Made by a program: the position numbers and the translations under genes
DNA from: Isoetes taiwanensis
Taxonomy: Eukaryota; Streptophyta; Lycopodiopsida; Isoetales; Isoetaceae
Direction: 5' to 3'
Assembly: GCA_021234155.1 (NCBI GenBank)
Contig: JAJEKV010000045.1
Location: 6,033,470-6,097,469, forward strand
DNA: 64,000 nt
Part shown: positions 47,319 to 59,582 of the stretch, piece by piece
Layout: every line of letters starts with the position of its first letter
Position numbering within the stretch: position 1 is the stretch's first letter
Notes under the pieces: generated by a model
The model's database searches: none
Told to the model about the DNA's origin: nothing
The model's input: the letters and a program-made list of their open reading frames with translations, nothing else

Positions 47319-48806
47319 TTGACTACTTGGACCTCCATTTCGGCGGGTTTTGGCTTGGGTCTCACTCATCTCACTCATTTGCAACATCGGTTCTCTACCT
47401 TCCGCCGTTCACATCATTTCAGGCCGAAACTCATATTTTCCTTTATGGTCAAAGCTAATGCGAATTACATACTACATTGGGTAACATCTTCGATGGGAAT
47501 TTATTCAAGTTTGCTTCTTTTCGGGGATGTGAATCACGTATTCAAGTCGATACCTAAAAGAGACGTGTTTGCTTGGAATATAATGATCGGTCAGATTGCG
47601 GTATGGGTGTTTGAATCAAGCCCTTAGCATGTTTAGGGAAATCACGACAAGAGGGCATTGTTCGGTTTCGTTTACCTTAATAGGGGTAATAAAAATCTGC
47701 AGTAGCTTAGGATGTTTTGAGACTGGAAAGTTTGTACATGCTCACATATCTAAAGGTGAATTTGAGTTGGATCTTTGTAATGGGCGGTGCAATCCTTAGC
47801 ATGTATGGCAAGTGTGGAAGTTTGGAAGATGCTTGCCGGGCATTTAGTAAAATTGAGATTGTACTGAGAGAGATGTGGTAGTTTGGACTACCTTGATTGC
47901 GAAATATGTAAAAGGGCATAAAATGGAGGCCTTTCAAGCTTTCCAAGAAATGAAACAAGGAGGATCAAGCCCAAACAAGATCACATTCCTTACCATCTTG
48001 AATGTATGCGCTACAATTCACCTTATATTGCATGTGACAGTGGTTACACGCTTGTATTTTAAACGTGAGAATTTAGCTTGGATCTTGCACTTGCGAATGC
48101 CTTTGGTTAGTATGTATGGCGGATGTGGCGGTAAAAGATGCTTATGATGTTTTTATTAGAATTCCTAAGGTGCTTATGATGTTTTTATTAGAATTCTGTA
48201 ATCACCGGGCCGGATATAATTGTTGCTAATGTGCGAGAATGGGCAAGCAAAAGGGTCGTCTTACTCTTTTCCACTTGATGCAACTTGATAATATTCTCAA
48301 AATTGTCAAATAATGTTACTTTTATGGCCATTCGGATGCATGTTCTAACATGGAATGTTTAGCCAATGGGTAATTAGTACATGCTTATATTAGAAACAGA
48401 GGAACCTGAATGTGACAATTGCTATATGTAATGCCCCGTTAACATGTATGGAAAGTGTGGAAATTAATGAATGCATGTTGGATATTTAATAGAATGTTGG
48501 GCGAGAATGTCATGTCATGGACTTCAATAATTGCGGTGTATGCGGAAAATGGACATGCCAAAGCTTCTCTGCAATGCTTTAGAAATATGCAGATGGGTAG
48601 TCTGATAGATGGGTAGTCTGATACCTGATAAGGTCACATTTATACACGTTCTTGCTGCATGTTATCATTCTCTACCAGAAGGTAAATTTGTGCATGCTTC
48701 TATAGTAGGGTTTGGATGTCAATCTGACTTGTTGGTTTGTGCATATGGCTCATATGGGGTATTGCCACACGGCAATATAGATTATAGTCACATGTTGTTG
48801 TTTTGA
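47319..48806 (+). pseudogene. PPR protein pseudogene (PLS type)
   Basis: PPR proteins act in organelle RNA processing and editing. Recognisable repeat pieces, in several frames: HVFKSIPKRDVFAWNIMIG (47550), QALSMFREITTRGHCSVSFT with GKFVHAHISKGEFELDL (47605-47775), LSMYGKCGSLEDACRAF (47790-47850), DVVVWTTLIAKYVKGHKMEAF with QEMKQGGSSPNKITFLTILN (47872-48003), MYGKCGN (48445), and PDKVTFIHVLAACYHSLPEG (48620-48680). The order matches PLS-class PPR arrays. Frameshifts and stops are numerous, and a short duplication (gtgcttatgatgtttttatt) occurs at 48135-48192. No E or DYW domain is seen. Confidence 0.82.
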
Positions 48807-49001
48807 TAAGGAGCCGAAAATCAAACTCTTTTGAGTTTCCTTCTCTACTTAAGTCATTCTCAATAGCCTTAAAATTTCATAACTATCTAGGCTGATAAGG
48901 GTCATAAACTCCCCTACAAAGAGTTGTTCTTTTTGTTTATCTCTCAAAAATAAATACAATACAATACTTTCAATCAAAAAAAAAGAAAAAGAAAAAAAAA
49001 G
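48807..49001 (+). other. A-rich tail after the PPR relic
   Basis: Ends caatcaaaaaaaaa followed by interrupted A-runs (48976-49000). This resembles the 3' end of a LINE or of a retrotransposed transcript. No TSD was found, so the PPR relic cannot be shown to be processed. Confidence 0.45.
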
Positions 49002-49595
49002 GGTTCTAATGGTTGTGCCCCATGGGACAACCCTTTACAGCCACCATGTACATGTTGTTAGTAATGTGTCAATTATTATCTTTGGACGTCACATATCGCG
49101 GTCGATCCTGCCGTTCGAGGCCCCTTTGTCGGCGGCGAGAAGCGATCATCGAGGGAGGCTAATCTTTGCCTCTAGTATGGAGGAGCTGGTCATATTGCTC
49201 GTGGATGTCGGTTTTAAGCCCAATTCAATCGGACAACCGGGGACCAAAGAAGAACAATTCACATCATAAAATTTATGTTAACGTCTACAATGTACCAATT
49301 CTGAGAGAATTCGAAAGTAGCAGCAACTAATTTTTTGTTGTTGTTGTGGTTGGAAATTTAACAAATAATACGAATTTATGGCAAATTTTTTGTCTTTCTA
49401 CCAATCTAGTTTGTATTCTAATTAGTCTATTATTTTTCTGCATTTCTTGCCCATTTTCTTCAAATTTTCCCTCCTTGTTGCTTTCTCCGGTATCCATTTT
49501 TTCAAATCACTAAAAATCCTAAAAACTTGATTATTATAAAAACCCAACTACTATCCTTCTTCCCAACCCTGCAGTTCTGCTAGTTTTTTTTTTTT

Positions 49596-49618
49596 GGTCT
49601 GGAGGGTTGCTCCAGACC
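49596..49618. other. 9-bp perfect hairpin after a T-run
   Basis: GGTCTGGAG (49596-49604) and CTCCAGACC (49610-49618), loop ggttg, preceded by 12 T. Confidence 0.75.
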
Positions 49619-49624
49619 GTGGAT

Positions 49625-49800
49625 TGACAGTATCTACTTACTTAAATTGTGTTTGGGGGATGTGTCCTTTTTCCGGCCGCCTGTGTACATCGGCCAAAAA
49701 GCAAAATTTTGGGATCAGAAAGTTGAAAATCCGGCATGTAAAAGTTTTAGAAGGGTTTAACGCCTCTTATACGTTTTTCCCTTCAGCTAATTTACCGGAC
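49625..49800 (+). repeat. Dispersed repeat, copy 1
   Basis: tctacttacttaaattgtgt begins a ~170-bp stretch that also contains tccttttt-ccggc, acatcg, aaaa-gc-aaattttg, gaaa-ttgaaa-tccggca and aattt-ccgg. The same landmarks in the same order appear at 53684-53860. It may be a family of mobile elements or repeated promoters. Confidence 0.7.
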
Positions 49801-52800
49801 CTAATAATTTTCTTTGCAGCTCCCCGCCATAACGGGGATGCCGCATTCTGCATCCTGCCTCTTCCTGCTTTCATCCGGCCTCCTTCCTTCATTTCTCCTT
49901 TGTGTTCAAAATGCAGCAGCGTTCACCCTTGCTTTCAGAGCTTGCTTTGGCGCCCACATAGCAGGCTAGGCTAGAGCTTCAGGTAAAAATCCCACTCTCC
50001 TCCATTCCGTCTGAAGAAGGCATTGAATCGGATAGCATGCAGGAGCTTCGGATTCAACATTCAGTAAATTAGTTGTTCCATTTAGGGTTGATTCTTGCTT
50101 TAAATTTCTTTCCTTTCATTCATGTTTGTGCTTTCTATCTGCAGGCAGGTAGTCGCTGAAATAGGATTTCAAGCAAAGGAAGCATAAGGCACACAGCCTT
50201 CTTGCTTGAACCAAAGCAAGTTCGGCCTCCATCACTCAGGTCATCGGCTGGAGCAGAGCAAGTGTTGGTACCGATTAATCTGGTCATTGCAGGTGCGTTA
50301 TTCTGCTCAGACTCTTGGTACAACTTTTATGGCCTTAACTCTTCGATCCTTTAGAGTAAAGTTTCGTTTTCCTATTACAAATTGCAACAAATCCGCTGGA
50401 TATATGCATATCTCAGGAAAAACGTGCAAAGGATGTATATGAATTTATAGAATGCTCAAATTGATACGGTCTGCTTCATTAAGCAGTTTTTTATTACAAA
50501 TATATATTGACCATTCTGCATGCTTGCATTGAATCTATAATGCCCTCTCCTCTTCGTTTTATTTTTTATCTTTATCAGAAACAAGTAATAAATATATGGC
50601 AAGACATTTGGAATAGGTTCTATTAAAAGGGTTTGATAGGTTTTTGAAAAGGTTCTATTAAATGGATTTGATTGTGATAGTTAAGACAAGAATGCTGTAT
50701 AATTTGCTCTTCACCTAGCATGGCGCCTTGCATGGAATGACTTCTGGTACATTTCAAAAGATGAGGTTGAATTGATGTACATTTGCATTCTGTCTTTGAC
50801 AGGACGTGGAAAATTAGTCTGTCTAATCTGCTTTGTGACATGGGTGGCGAACAACAAAGGACTTCTACAAAGACTACAGTCCAAAGAACTGCTTCAGAAA
50901 ATGTACTATGGCCAGTTGCTATCGAAGATGTAAATTGTGAGTTGTATAAGGTTTTTCTCTTGAGCAAGCATAATCCAAATCTCCGGATTTAGGGTTATTT
51001 CCTGAAAGTTGTTCTTGCGCAATGTAACATATTTGATAATGTTGAAGTTGCAATCCCTCTCTGATGCATCCATTTCAAGCTGCATGAAGTTCAAATTACC
51101 CTGTTTAGTTGGCTCAGCTTATCGGTTTCAGTCAACTGCTTTGGTTGGAGCGATCTGGTAAGGTTCTAATAATCATAGAATTTAGTTTTTCTAATAATGT
51201 TCAAGCTTTCTGCTATTTCCTTGATAAGTTAGTTCTTTCTTTTGGGGCAAGATAGGCTGAGTTACTGGTGTTTTGCATTTCATGTTGCAGACAAAAACTT
51301 TTTGCAAGATCAGGGAGCAAGATCTATTTGGAGCATGGTCATTATTATAAGCATTGTTTGAGTCAACATGTTATTGTCTCAGAGTCCAGGCATGCTCGGA
51401 GGAAGATAGGATGAGGTAGGATAGCATATGAAATTGTTTTGCCTTTCTTTTCTACAATGTGTGCCCAGCTCTTGAGTTTATGACTGCATCGTGGTTTGTC
51501 TCTGATAATTTATATGCTATTGTTTAAACGTGATGTGGGAAATCGTTTCAACTTGAGCAGCAACATTTTTTTCAACACGTTTACTGTTTTGACATTTTAG
51601 ATTGCCTGTTGTATTCAGGAAATGGATCAGCTGGAGTTTTTGATTCCTATGAAGACCACTCTAGCTCATTGATTGCGGGGTGAAGGTTTTGTGGACTTTG
51701 TGACATATATTTATAATAAATAAATCCTGGAAACCGTACTTCAGCAGCAACGGCTCTACAATAAATTTGGCGTATTCATATGAGCCCATCTCTTCCTAAG
51801 ATCAAGGTTGGCTGTACTATGATCTGCATGGAAATGTGAGAAGTTCTTCTATTATTGTTGCTAACGTTTAGTGATAAGGACAGTCACTCCATGCCTTTAG
51901 CAATTAGAAATGGCTTCCAACAGTTGGTTGGAATTGTCTCTGTATAGTTAAAATTTCTTTGTTGTTACTACAAGTATGTCCATTTCCTTGATGCTTGGAC
52001 ATGTATTCTACTACGCAGTCAATATAAAGCGTTTTCCCTCATGGGTTCATTCTTTGCACATATACAATTGGCAAGCTAAAGAATATTATGAGAGCAGGGC
52101 CTGACTGGCATCATAACGAGATCTACTATAATATTTTTGCAGTAAAAGCTTGGCCTGGCCCTCTTTGCCTGGAATCAAACCCTCTCTGCTAAGTTTTCAC
52201 CCTTCAGATTTGCTCGAGTTTATGAACCATTATTGTAGGACTTTCTCATCTTTATTGGTTTATTGGGGCAACTACAACATCGCATCTTAACATGCTGTTT
52301 ATAGGTCTTTATTCAGCAAGCAAAGCAATATTATTCAGCAAGCAAATCAACATGAATATTGCTGGCACCTATTGTTCACTGGGAGTCCTCAATGGTATAC
52401 CTATCACATAACATAAAGATATTAAAACAATGGAAATGTGATTTGAAGTAGACATCCTATGTATGTGATCATTCCCTCTCTCTTGCCTATGCTTTACATT
52501 AGGGTAAGGCATTGACATGTATCCCTACATAAATCAAAAGTACAGTATTGACACACCCCCAGCATCTCTAAGACATCGTTTGCTAACATTGTCACTATCA
52601 CGTATCTAGCATGGACACATGGCCTATGAATTTCAAAAACCCATACACGTCTATGTAGCTTGCCATGATCGGACTATGATAAAATTGTCTATATTGAGCT
52701 CAAAAGAAAATCTCCCTTGGGAATGGTTGCTATGCACCAATTAGTTGCAAATTTAGTGATCTACTATATAACACTTAGTTGCATATGTATATTTTTCTTT

Positions 52801-53131
52801 TGCATGAGATTAGGTTACAGGAGCATTTGAGATGAGATAAAGTAGTTATAAAGAGAGCAAGAATGACAATGCATGCAAAATCAAGATAATGTCCTTTTAA
52901 GGGACAATAAATTACACACAACAATACAATAATCACAACTAAACGAACAACGTGAATGAATGGAGTACTATAAAAGATTGCAATCTACCAATAATACATG
53001 CAAAAATGCTTGGACTTCTTTTTGAAGCAGTTATATTCATAATAACAAATCATGGAAGTATGTGAGCTATTAAGTGCCCATATGAATACATGCGCTAAAT
53101 CAGTCGCGACAATGCTGGACATACTTCTACT
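49801..53131. other. No gene assigned; possible exon at 50814-50950
   Basis: Mostly AT-rich. One stretch (from about 50804) follows a possible acceptor tttgacag and reads MGGEQQRTSTKTTVQRTASE on the plus strand, ending near a gtatgagt-like boundary, with no family I know. The region could hold an unannotated multi-exon or non-coding transcript. I have no positive evidence for one. Confidence 0.35.
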
Positions 53132-53147
53132 AATATTTGCAAGCGAC

Positions 53148-53382
53148 ATCTACTTGCTACATCTACTTGTTATCTTCGGGGTGGAACATTAGGTGGTGTC
53201 GTCTTCAGTCTGTCAAATGATATTTTGCTTCAAATGATTTTGTGGAGCTATGCTATTTTCTGGTCGCACATTGGGTCTATAGTGCAGACACGTTTATCTG
53301 GCTATTATGGAGCCTTGAATAAATGTATTTATTACATAATATTAATAAAAATAAAAATATCTTGCCTTCAAAAAAAAAAAAA
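53148..53382 (+). mobile_element. 5'-truncated LINE (235 bp) with 16-bp TSD
   Basis: The 3' UTR ends ...atatcttgccttc plus about 14 A. aatatttgcaagcgac at 53132-53147 and 53383-53398 is a perfect 16-bp TSD. Only terminal sequence is present; no coding motif. Confidence 0.9.
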
Positions 53383-53683
53383 AATATTTGCAAGCGACTC
53401 CAACAATTTTGAACACTTTTCAGATTGATTTGAACAACTCAAGTTCATGCGTAATTCGAGTAACACACAACTATTTACGCGCGGCAACGCCTAACAAATG
53501 TAATGTTGTCGGAAGTTGCACACATAGACAAAGGTCGAGTAAAACCACGTGCGAGGACATTAGCCCGGCAACGCCGGGCACACGTTTACTAGTATTCCAT
53601 AAATTGTGCCTCACGGATGGCCTGCGTTTTTTTGCCCCATAAAACGAAAGCCAAATCCTAAGATCCATATTGCCCGTACACAT

Positions 53684-53860
53684 CTACTTACTTAAATTGT
53701 GTTTGGGAGGGGGGTGTCCTCCTTTTTCCGGCTATGCGGTGGACATCGAAATCCGCGAAAAAGCGAAATTTTGTCATCGAGAAATTGAAATCCGGCAGAG
53801 TAACTTTTGGGGGTTAGGGCTTCCGCCGTTCCGGTAATTATTTTCGACGGTCTTTACGCT
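53684..53860 (+). repeat. Dispersed repeat, copy 2
   Basis: Same orientation as the copy at 49625-49800, about 4.06 kb apart. Confidence 0.7.
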
Positions 53861-54879
53861 AGGGCCTGGATCAAAAGCTATCAAAAATGTAGAGGCGGCT
53901 GGGTAGACGAGAGCCCAAATGCAGCACTCCTTTTACAAGGATTAAAGCTGGTTTGCAAGGGAACCAGAAATTTACTGGCCAAATAAGAAATGCAAAGGTG
54001 GAGCCGGCTGCAAAAATCCATTGATCAATATCCGCGGCAACAAAAGGGCAAATAGATTGAGTTCCGCCTTCGATGCCCAGTAGGGACGAATCGCCGCTTT
54101 GATGCCCGCAAGGAAACGGCGGCGAGAAAAACGACCGGGCCGCTTCAAAATTGCATGGCGGAGCATAAGATTTTCATGAAGAACCACGGTTCGGGTGGAG
54201 CGATCTTCCAAGGTATTTGCTATGTTTGCTCCTCTCACGATCAGATTTGGGGAATGCATTTTGTGGCTAATGCATATATTATGGTTAACCGATTGTGGCA
54301 AGAACAGACAACAAGATCACGTAGACAAAAAGAAATAATGAAGATACTTTTTCAAGCATGAAACGAGGGATACAAAGAGAACACTTTTACAAACGTAAGG
54401 ATAGGATGCACATTTTACTTCTCCGGCTTCAACTTCTTTAAATGTCTCTTGGGGATGCATGTTCGGATACATGCGAATCAAAATCTATGTATGCTCCCGT
54501 GTTTAATGCTCGAGTTTAATGTTTTGGGTCTAAATTTTAACCTGGGGACGCTTTTTGATACTGCATTTTGTAGGTTCTAAGAAACATGGGCTCTCAAAAT
54601 TATAGGGCGCCAAGGAACAAGTTCACAGGTCTGAGACAAGGTAAGCCAATTGTTCTTTTTGTATGTATACATTTTCTTGCCTCTGAGCAAACAATAATGA
54701 TGGAGCTCTTCCCCATTTTTAAATCGAGCTCAGTCTTAGATACCTAACTTTCATGGTATCTTTTCTACCTCTAAGCGTTAACTTTCTTCTAAGTGTTTCA
54801 CTTTTGTTTCAGATTTATTAAATGCATTGTGTTTTGAGTTTTATTCCATGTCTGCTGTGGCAACACGTCAAAAATAAGA
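53861..54879. other. No gene assigned; possible first exon at 54586-54640
   Basis: ATG 54586 gives 18 codons (MGSQNYRAPRNKFTGLRQ) ending at a consensus donor, AAG|GTAAGC at 54641. It could be a short first exon. The next ~2.7 kb is a LINE, so any following exon is not evident. The family is unknown. Confidence 0.3.
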
Positions 54880-57327
54880 ATGATGCATCATGCTCTATTT
54901 ATCAAGATAATCATCAAAAGGTCTTGCTCACAGGCACTTTGGTTTTACAGGAATGTCGTCATCCTCCATGTTAAAGAGGCCTTGGATGTTTTTCTGGTTG
55001 GAAGGGAGCAATCTGCTTTTCTGCCAGGTAGATATATATTGGACAATTACCTAGCGGCTAGAGAAGGTATGCATTGGTGCAGATCTACACGGCAAAACTG
55101 TGTACTTGTTAAGATGGATTTTAGAAAGGCCTACGATTCCCTTAGGTGGGATGGCTGCATGAAAGTGATGAGTCACATGGGTTTCAATAAGCGCTTCATC
55201 GACATCTCAATGGGAATGAACAAATTAGCCTCTCTGATCTGTCTTGGTCAATGGTGAACCTTCCGGTCTCTTTGACCTCGAAAGGTATCGCAGGGCTGCC
55301 CCTGCCCCATACCTTTTTCTAATTATGGCCAACCTTCTCACAAGGATGGTTAATCTCAAAGTATTGGAAGGGGGCATCAACGGTCTAGTTTTACCGAATC
55401 AAGCCGAAAAACTCACAATCATGCAATATGCGGATGACACCTTCATGTTCCTCAGGTATGACGATGGTAGCTTCCATTCCTTTCGTGAGATATTGATTGC
55501 TTTTGAGGTTATATCAGGCATAGGCCTAAATGCCACCAAAAGTACCGTTTTATGGGCCTTAGAGGGAGATATTGACCCTCGTGCTAATGGTTTGGGCTTC
55601 CCGTGGCTGCGGGGGAAAGTTAAACTACTCGGGTTTGCCCCTTTCGGTCTCAGATAATATGAAGGGTCTCTGGGCTCCTATTTTAGACAAACTTAGAAAA
55701 AAGGTTGGGCTATGGTCCTCTAAAGGTTTATCTGTAGCAGGAAGAGTAACAGTTGCTAATGCTGTTCTGGCCAGCTCTCACATATATTCCTCGTCAGTGC
55801 TGGTAGCCCAGAAAGGAATATATAATCAAATACAGGTTATCATTAGAAAGTTCATTTGGGGGGGTATGGCTAACGTTGCTTGGTCCGAGCTATGCAGGGA
55901 TAAAAGGGATGGAGGGATTGGATGTAAGGACCCTTTCACGCAGGCTCAAGCACTGGCGGCTAGATTTGTCTGGCGAGTTTTACAAGGGGATACATCTCCT
56001 GCTCTGGCATTTGTTAAGCACTGGTTTGATTTGTGCAAGATTCAGGGTAAACCATCCCTTCCTAGGGATGAACTAGGAGCCTTTTTTTGTAACTTTAAGG
56101 TGGCCTCTGGCTCTTCCCCACCATGAGGCATTCTTCATGCTTGGAGGGAGGTGCAAACAAAGATGCTCCCCCATGACTATACCTCGAGAGGTCGGGAAAG
56201 TCGGTATATTTTGGAATACTCATGTATGGGAAGAGAATGGACGCCCCTTGGCATTAGTTCATCCTCGATCTTTAAGAAATGGCGAGACCATGGGATCTTA
56301 AAATTGCAGCATCTTTGGGAAAACGATAGCTGGATCTCTTGGATGGAATTTAGACTCAAAGTGCAAAGGGCAGGGGAGGGTGATAGAAAGATACTACGGA
56401 AAATTCTAGGTAATGTGAAGCTTCTCTCGTGGGTCTACCGGGTCCCCGAGGAAAAGTGGTCCCGTCGGGTGTAAGGAGACATACAATGTTGCTAGTATAT
56501 ATCGGGCCCCTCTGTGATGACTCCCTCTTAAAGCGGCTAGGCTTCAAGTGAGTGAATCGCTGGCTAAGCTCCTCTTGGCAAACTCCTGGAAAACCTTATG
56601 CTCTAGGAGAATACAATTTTTTAGATGGGAGGCCCTCCAAGGAGGTCTCAACACTAAAGTGAAGCTGGTCCATAGAGGAATTGTGTCTTCAGATTTATGT
56701 CCTCTTGGGTGCCAGGCTAGCGAATCTCTTTCACATCTCTTCTTCTGTCCAAGAATTATTGAGTTCTGGAATTGGGTATGCCTCTGTGAAGACCCATATG
56801 CATCAACTTGGATGGCGGAATGTTGTTATGGTCTCGCATTAGAGATCGTATTGAAGCCTCCCCGTTAGTTTGGCTCTCGACTATATGGAGACATCGGTGC
56901 GATGTCACTTTGGGGGGGCAATCTATCTCTATTGAGAAACTCAAAAGTCTTTTTAATAAGGAAGTTGCTTTAATGGCATTGTCCCACCACAGGAAGATGG
57001 GGATGAGCTATAATAAGGGATTGGACAGAATTGGTAAGATTGAAGGATTTTATAACTACTTCAAGTGCCATTGGATGAGCTCTGAGGATCTAGACCTTCA
57101 TGATAGGTCTAATGGTGGATCAATCTCAGTTTAGTGGAGAAAGCAATCTGAGTAACTGACCAGATAGGGTCTCTCTACCATTATGTTGTTGTGGAATAGG
57201 ACTTCCCTTAGTACGCACATCATGATGCATAGAGAACCCATATAATAGCCCTAATGCTTCCTATTTGTCCCATTGGGGACTCTTTGTATCTTTACTATTT
57301 TTATTAATAACAAAAAACACACTCTCA

Positions 57328-57358
<31 letters not shown>

Positions 57359-57361
57359 AAA
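54880..57361 (+). mobile_element. 5'-truncated L1-type LINE with readable ORF2 pieces
   Basis: It ends in ctcaccctc plus 29 A (57333-57361). The coding part starts within the RT. No TSD was identified. The 5' edge is set where RT similarity begins, so the true edge may be earlier. Closer to intact than the LINE at 6531-12138, with several 100- to 180-codon open stretches. Confidence 0.85.
54950..57134 (+). pseudogene. LINE ORF2 reverse transcriptase and zf-RVT
   Basis: RT motifs: REQSAFLPGRYILDNYLAA, VLVKMDFRKAYDSLRWD (motif A), the catalytic MQYADDTFMFL (motif C) and LNATKSTVLW. The connection reads LSVAGRVTVANAVLASSHIY, then RKFIWGGM and DKRDGGIG. The zf-RVT cysteine block is SSDLCPLGCQASESLSHLFF followed by CPRIIEFWNW, and the final part has WLSTIWRHRCDVTLGG. 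The F/Y-A-D-D catalytic pair is intact. Frame changes near 55250, 55640, 56110, 56470 and 56860 break it. The endonuclease is missing because of 5' truncation. Confidence 0.88.
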
Positions 57362-57686
57362 GCCTTTGTAAGTAAACTGTTGTTGTAATTATTCATGAGG
57401 CTTTAGTTTTGTTGAGTTAAATTTTACTACTGAACACGTTAGCTTGCTTTGTCCCCACACAAAGAGTGATGCTTTTCTTCACCTACTTAGAGATTGATAT
57501 ATATTCTTTCTAAACTGTGTAATCTGGATGAGGCAAAAAACTACTTTTTGAAATGCTTTTCAGTTTGGTAGGATATAGCCTCGGCAACTGTAGCAACGAG
57601 ACCTATCCTGTTTGAATCCATATTAGAAGAACTTAGCTTGATAGAGGAAAATTAAGGCAGCCTAAGGCGTTGAGACAATGGATGAT
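57362..57686. other. No gene recognised
   Basis: Short AT-rich spacer between two LINE insertions. Confidence 0.5.
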
Positions 57687-57699
57687 AAGCAAGAAGGCA

Positions 57700-58782
57700 C
57701 CCATATTATGGTGCCCGAAAGGATACTGGATGGTTCTTGGCGGTGCCCTTAGCGCCTGCGGCTAGGGCGGCAGCAGAGGAAGGAGGCCGCCCTCCTCTCC
57801 TCTCTTTCCGGCACTGCTGCAGATCTTCTTGCAGATCAAAGACCAAACCGGTGCTAGTGGGGTTTGCCGGTGCTCCAGACGATTTTGCCTTCAAAGAATT
57901 TGCAGATCAGATTTTGAAGCAGCTTCAAGGCGGTCTTTTGGATTCAGGCTGGTAAGCCACTAACGTGGCATTTTTGCTCTCAATCTTTAGAAGAATGATG
58001 ATTCGTTAAGCAAATCACACCGAAAGGGCGTAGAGTCTATAAGGTGGAGCGAAATTGAAGCAGAATCTTTAAAGAAAGCAGCTTAGGGTCTTTTCGGCGG
58101 TCTTTCTAGTTGGATCTTCGGATCATTTGGTTTTTTTCCCCTCCTCTTGCTCTTTCTTGCTAGCGTAAAGATCCGGAGGTGTTTTCTTGGAAGAAGTTGA
58201 GTAAATTTCTTGATCTCGGATTACGCTTTTATAACGTAATGTTGGGTTATTTGAGATTGCCGAGCTAGGGATCTATTGTGCCCGTGTTGATGCTTCCATA
58301 TCAAGACCGGATATCATGAGCCGTGATTTTAGGGAGAGTTCGGTGGCTGGGTCGTGTGTGTCTAGCTACATTCTGTCGGTACTGACCGCGCATCCCGACA
58401 ATGCAAAGATCTCCTTTTGATCTCACATACGGTAATAAAATTGTATAATTTGATCATAGTTTGAAGTATGGGATTCCCTGAACAGAGCGGGAGACTGTTC
58501 AGGTTACTCTTCATCTCTTTCCATCTTCATTTCTAGTTTTGCAAGAGGTTTTTGGAGCATTCAAGATTTGTTTGCAGCTGTGGAAAATGGGTACTTGACT
58601 CCTATAGTACTCTGTCTAATTGAGACAGAAGAAGAGGTTGAGAGAGGCTCATGTGTTCTTTAGTTACAGACATGATTCAGATCCAGATGGGATCCTTTGT
58701 ACTTAACTTATATCTGATCCATAGAGGGATCTCTGTATTGTAATTCTTCCTATCTGATTAATACAGAAACTTCTTTCCTTCA

Positions 58783-58806
<24 letters not shown>
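57700..58806 (+). mobile_element. LINE insertion (1.1 kb), internally shortened, 13-bp TSD
   Basis: aagcaagaaggca at 57687-57699 and 58807-58819 is a perfect TSD (the first A bases are shared with the tail). The tail is 58782-58808. The 5' part carries a start-of-ORF1-like frame (57737-57955), while the rest looks like 3' UTR ending tttccttc plus An. No ORF2 motif is present. It therefore looks like a non-autonomous derivative with both ends but no pol. A gtaagc donor-like site at the end of the ORF raises the possibility of splicing before insertion. Confidence 0.82.
57737..57955 (+). CDS. Small ORF in the short LINE (72 codons)
   Basis: Ala/Arg-rich start, then VLVGFAGAPDDFAFKEFADQ and LQGGLLDSGW. 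The position near the 5' end of the insertion and the F-K-E-F/L-x-x-L pattern suggest the N-terminus of a LINE ORF1, but the similarity is weak. It ends with TAA inside ggctggtaagcc. Confidence 0.4.
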   Translation: MAVPLAPAARAAAEEGGRPPLLSFRHCCRSSCRSKTKPVLVGFAGAPDDFAFKEFADQILKQLQGGLLDSGW

Positions 58807-58813
<7 letters not shown>

Positions 58814-59021
58814 AAGGCATGTAAATTTAAACTATAGATCAACGGCTTGGTTCTGCAGAGTGTAAAATGGGACTATTATTTGCTCAAAACGATATCCTAC
58901 CTATTTTGTAGCAGCAAACTTAGTTCCTGTCAAGGTTAAGGTATGCTTTTAGCAAGATAACTTATTGTTCCTCCTAAAAGCTTCTATTGCCCTTTGTAAC
59001 TTTTGTTCCTTTGAGGGTTAG

Positions 59022-59029
59022 GGTTTGAT
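59022..59029 (+). repeat. 8-bp TSD of the TIR element, left
   Basis: ggtttgat, repeated at 62551-62558 directly outside the other TIR. Confidence 0.8.
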
Positions 59030-59337
59030 CCCGGGGGGTGCACACAATGGGACCGTATGAAATACGTGCGTGTACGGAAGGGGGTTTATTTGGTGGTATT
59101 TCCGTACGTATACGTACGGGTGACATAAGGGACCAAAAATGTGTACCTACGTTAGGGGGTAGGATGCAATAGTCTACCCCCAATTTTTTCGTATACGTTA
59201 GGGGTATTGTTTTTTTTTTTGTTCGAGTAATCTTCGAGGGCTCCCGATCGGGCGGTCTGTGGTTCTGGCATTCGAAAGCTCTTGGGAGCTTTCCGGCATG
59301 TGGCATTAGGCGTCTCTTCGACGGGCTCTTCCAGTCT

Positions 59338-59582
59338 CAGTTCGGGTCTCAGTTGCAGTATTCACTTCTTCAGTTCGGGTCTCAGTTGCAGTATTCACTT
59401 CTTCAGTTCGGGTATTCAGTTGCAGTATTCCGGTCAGTATTCTCTTCTTCCAGTAGTTCTCTAAGTAAATCTCATTTGGTCAGCATTTGGCATTTCAGTT
59501 CGGGTATTCAGTTGCAGTATATGGTCAGCATTCTCTTCTTCCAGTAGTTCTCTAAGTAAATCTCATTTGGTCGGCATTTGGC
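59338..59582 (+). repeat. Tandem repeats in the promoter/leader of the zinc-finger gene
   Basis: A 33-bp unit (cagttcgggtctcagttgca...) is present two and a half times from 59338. It is followed by two ~91-bp units (59404-59494 and 59495-59585) that begin with the same words. The start codon of the gene lies at the very end of the second 91-bp copy; the first copy has catttc there instead of catggc. Confidence 0.85.

Noticed and set aside
48807-49001. PPR relic as a processed pseudogene
   Set aside because: There is an A-rich tail but no flanking duplication was found, and PPR genes often lack introns anyway.
54586-54640. Possible AP2/ERF first exon (NKFTGLRQ)
   Set aside because: Eight residues only; the split codon begins with G, which cannot encode the Arg usual at that position.
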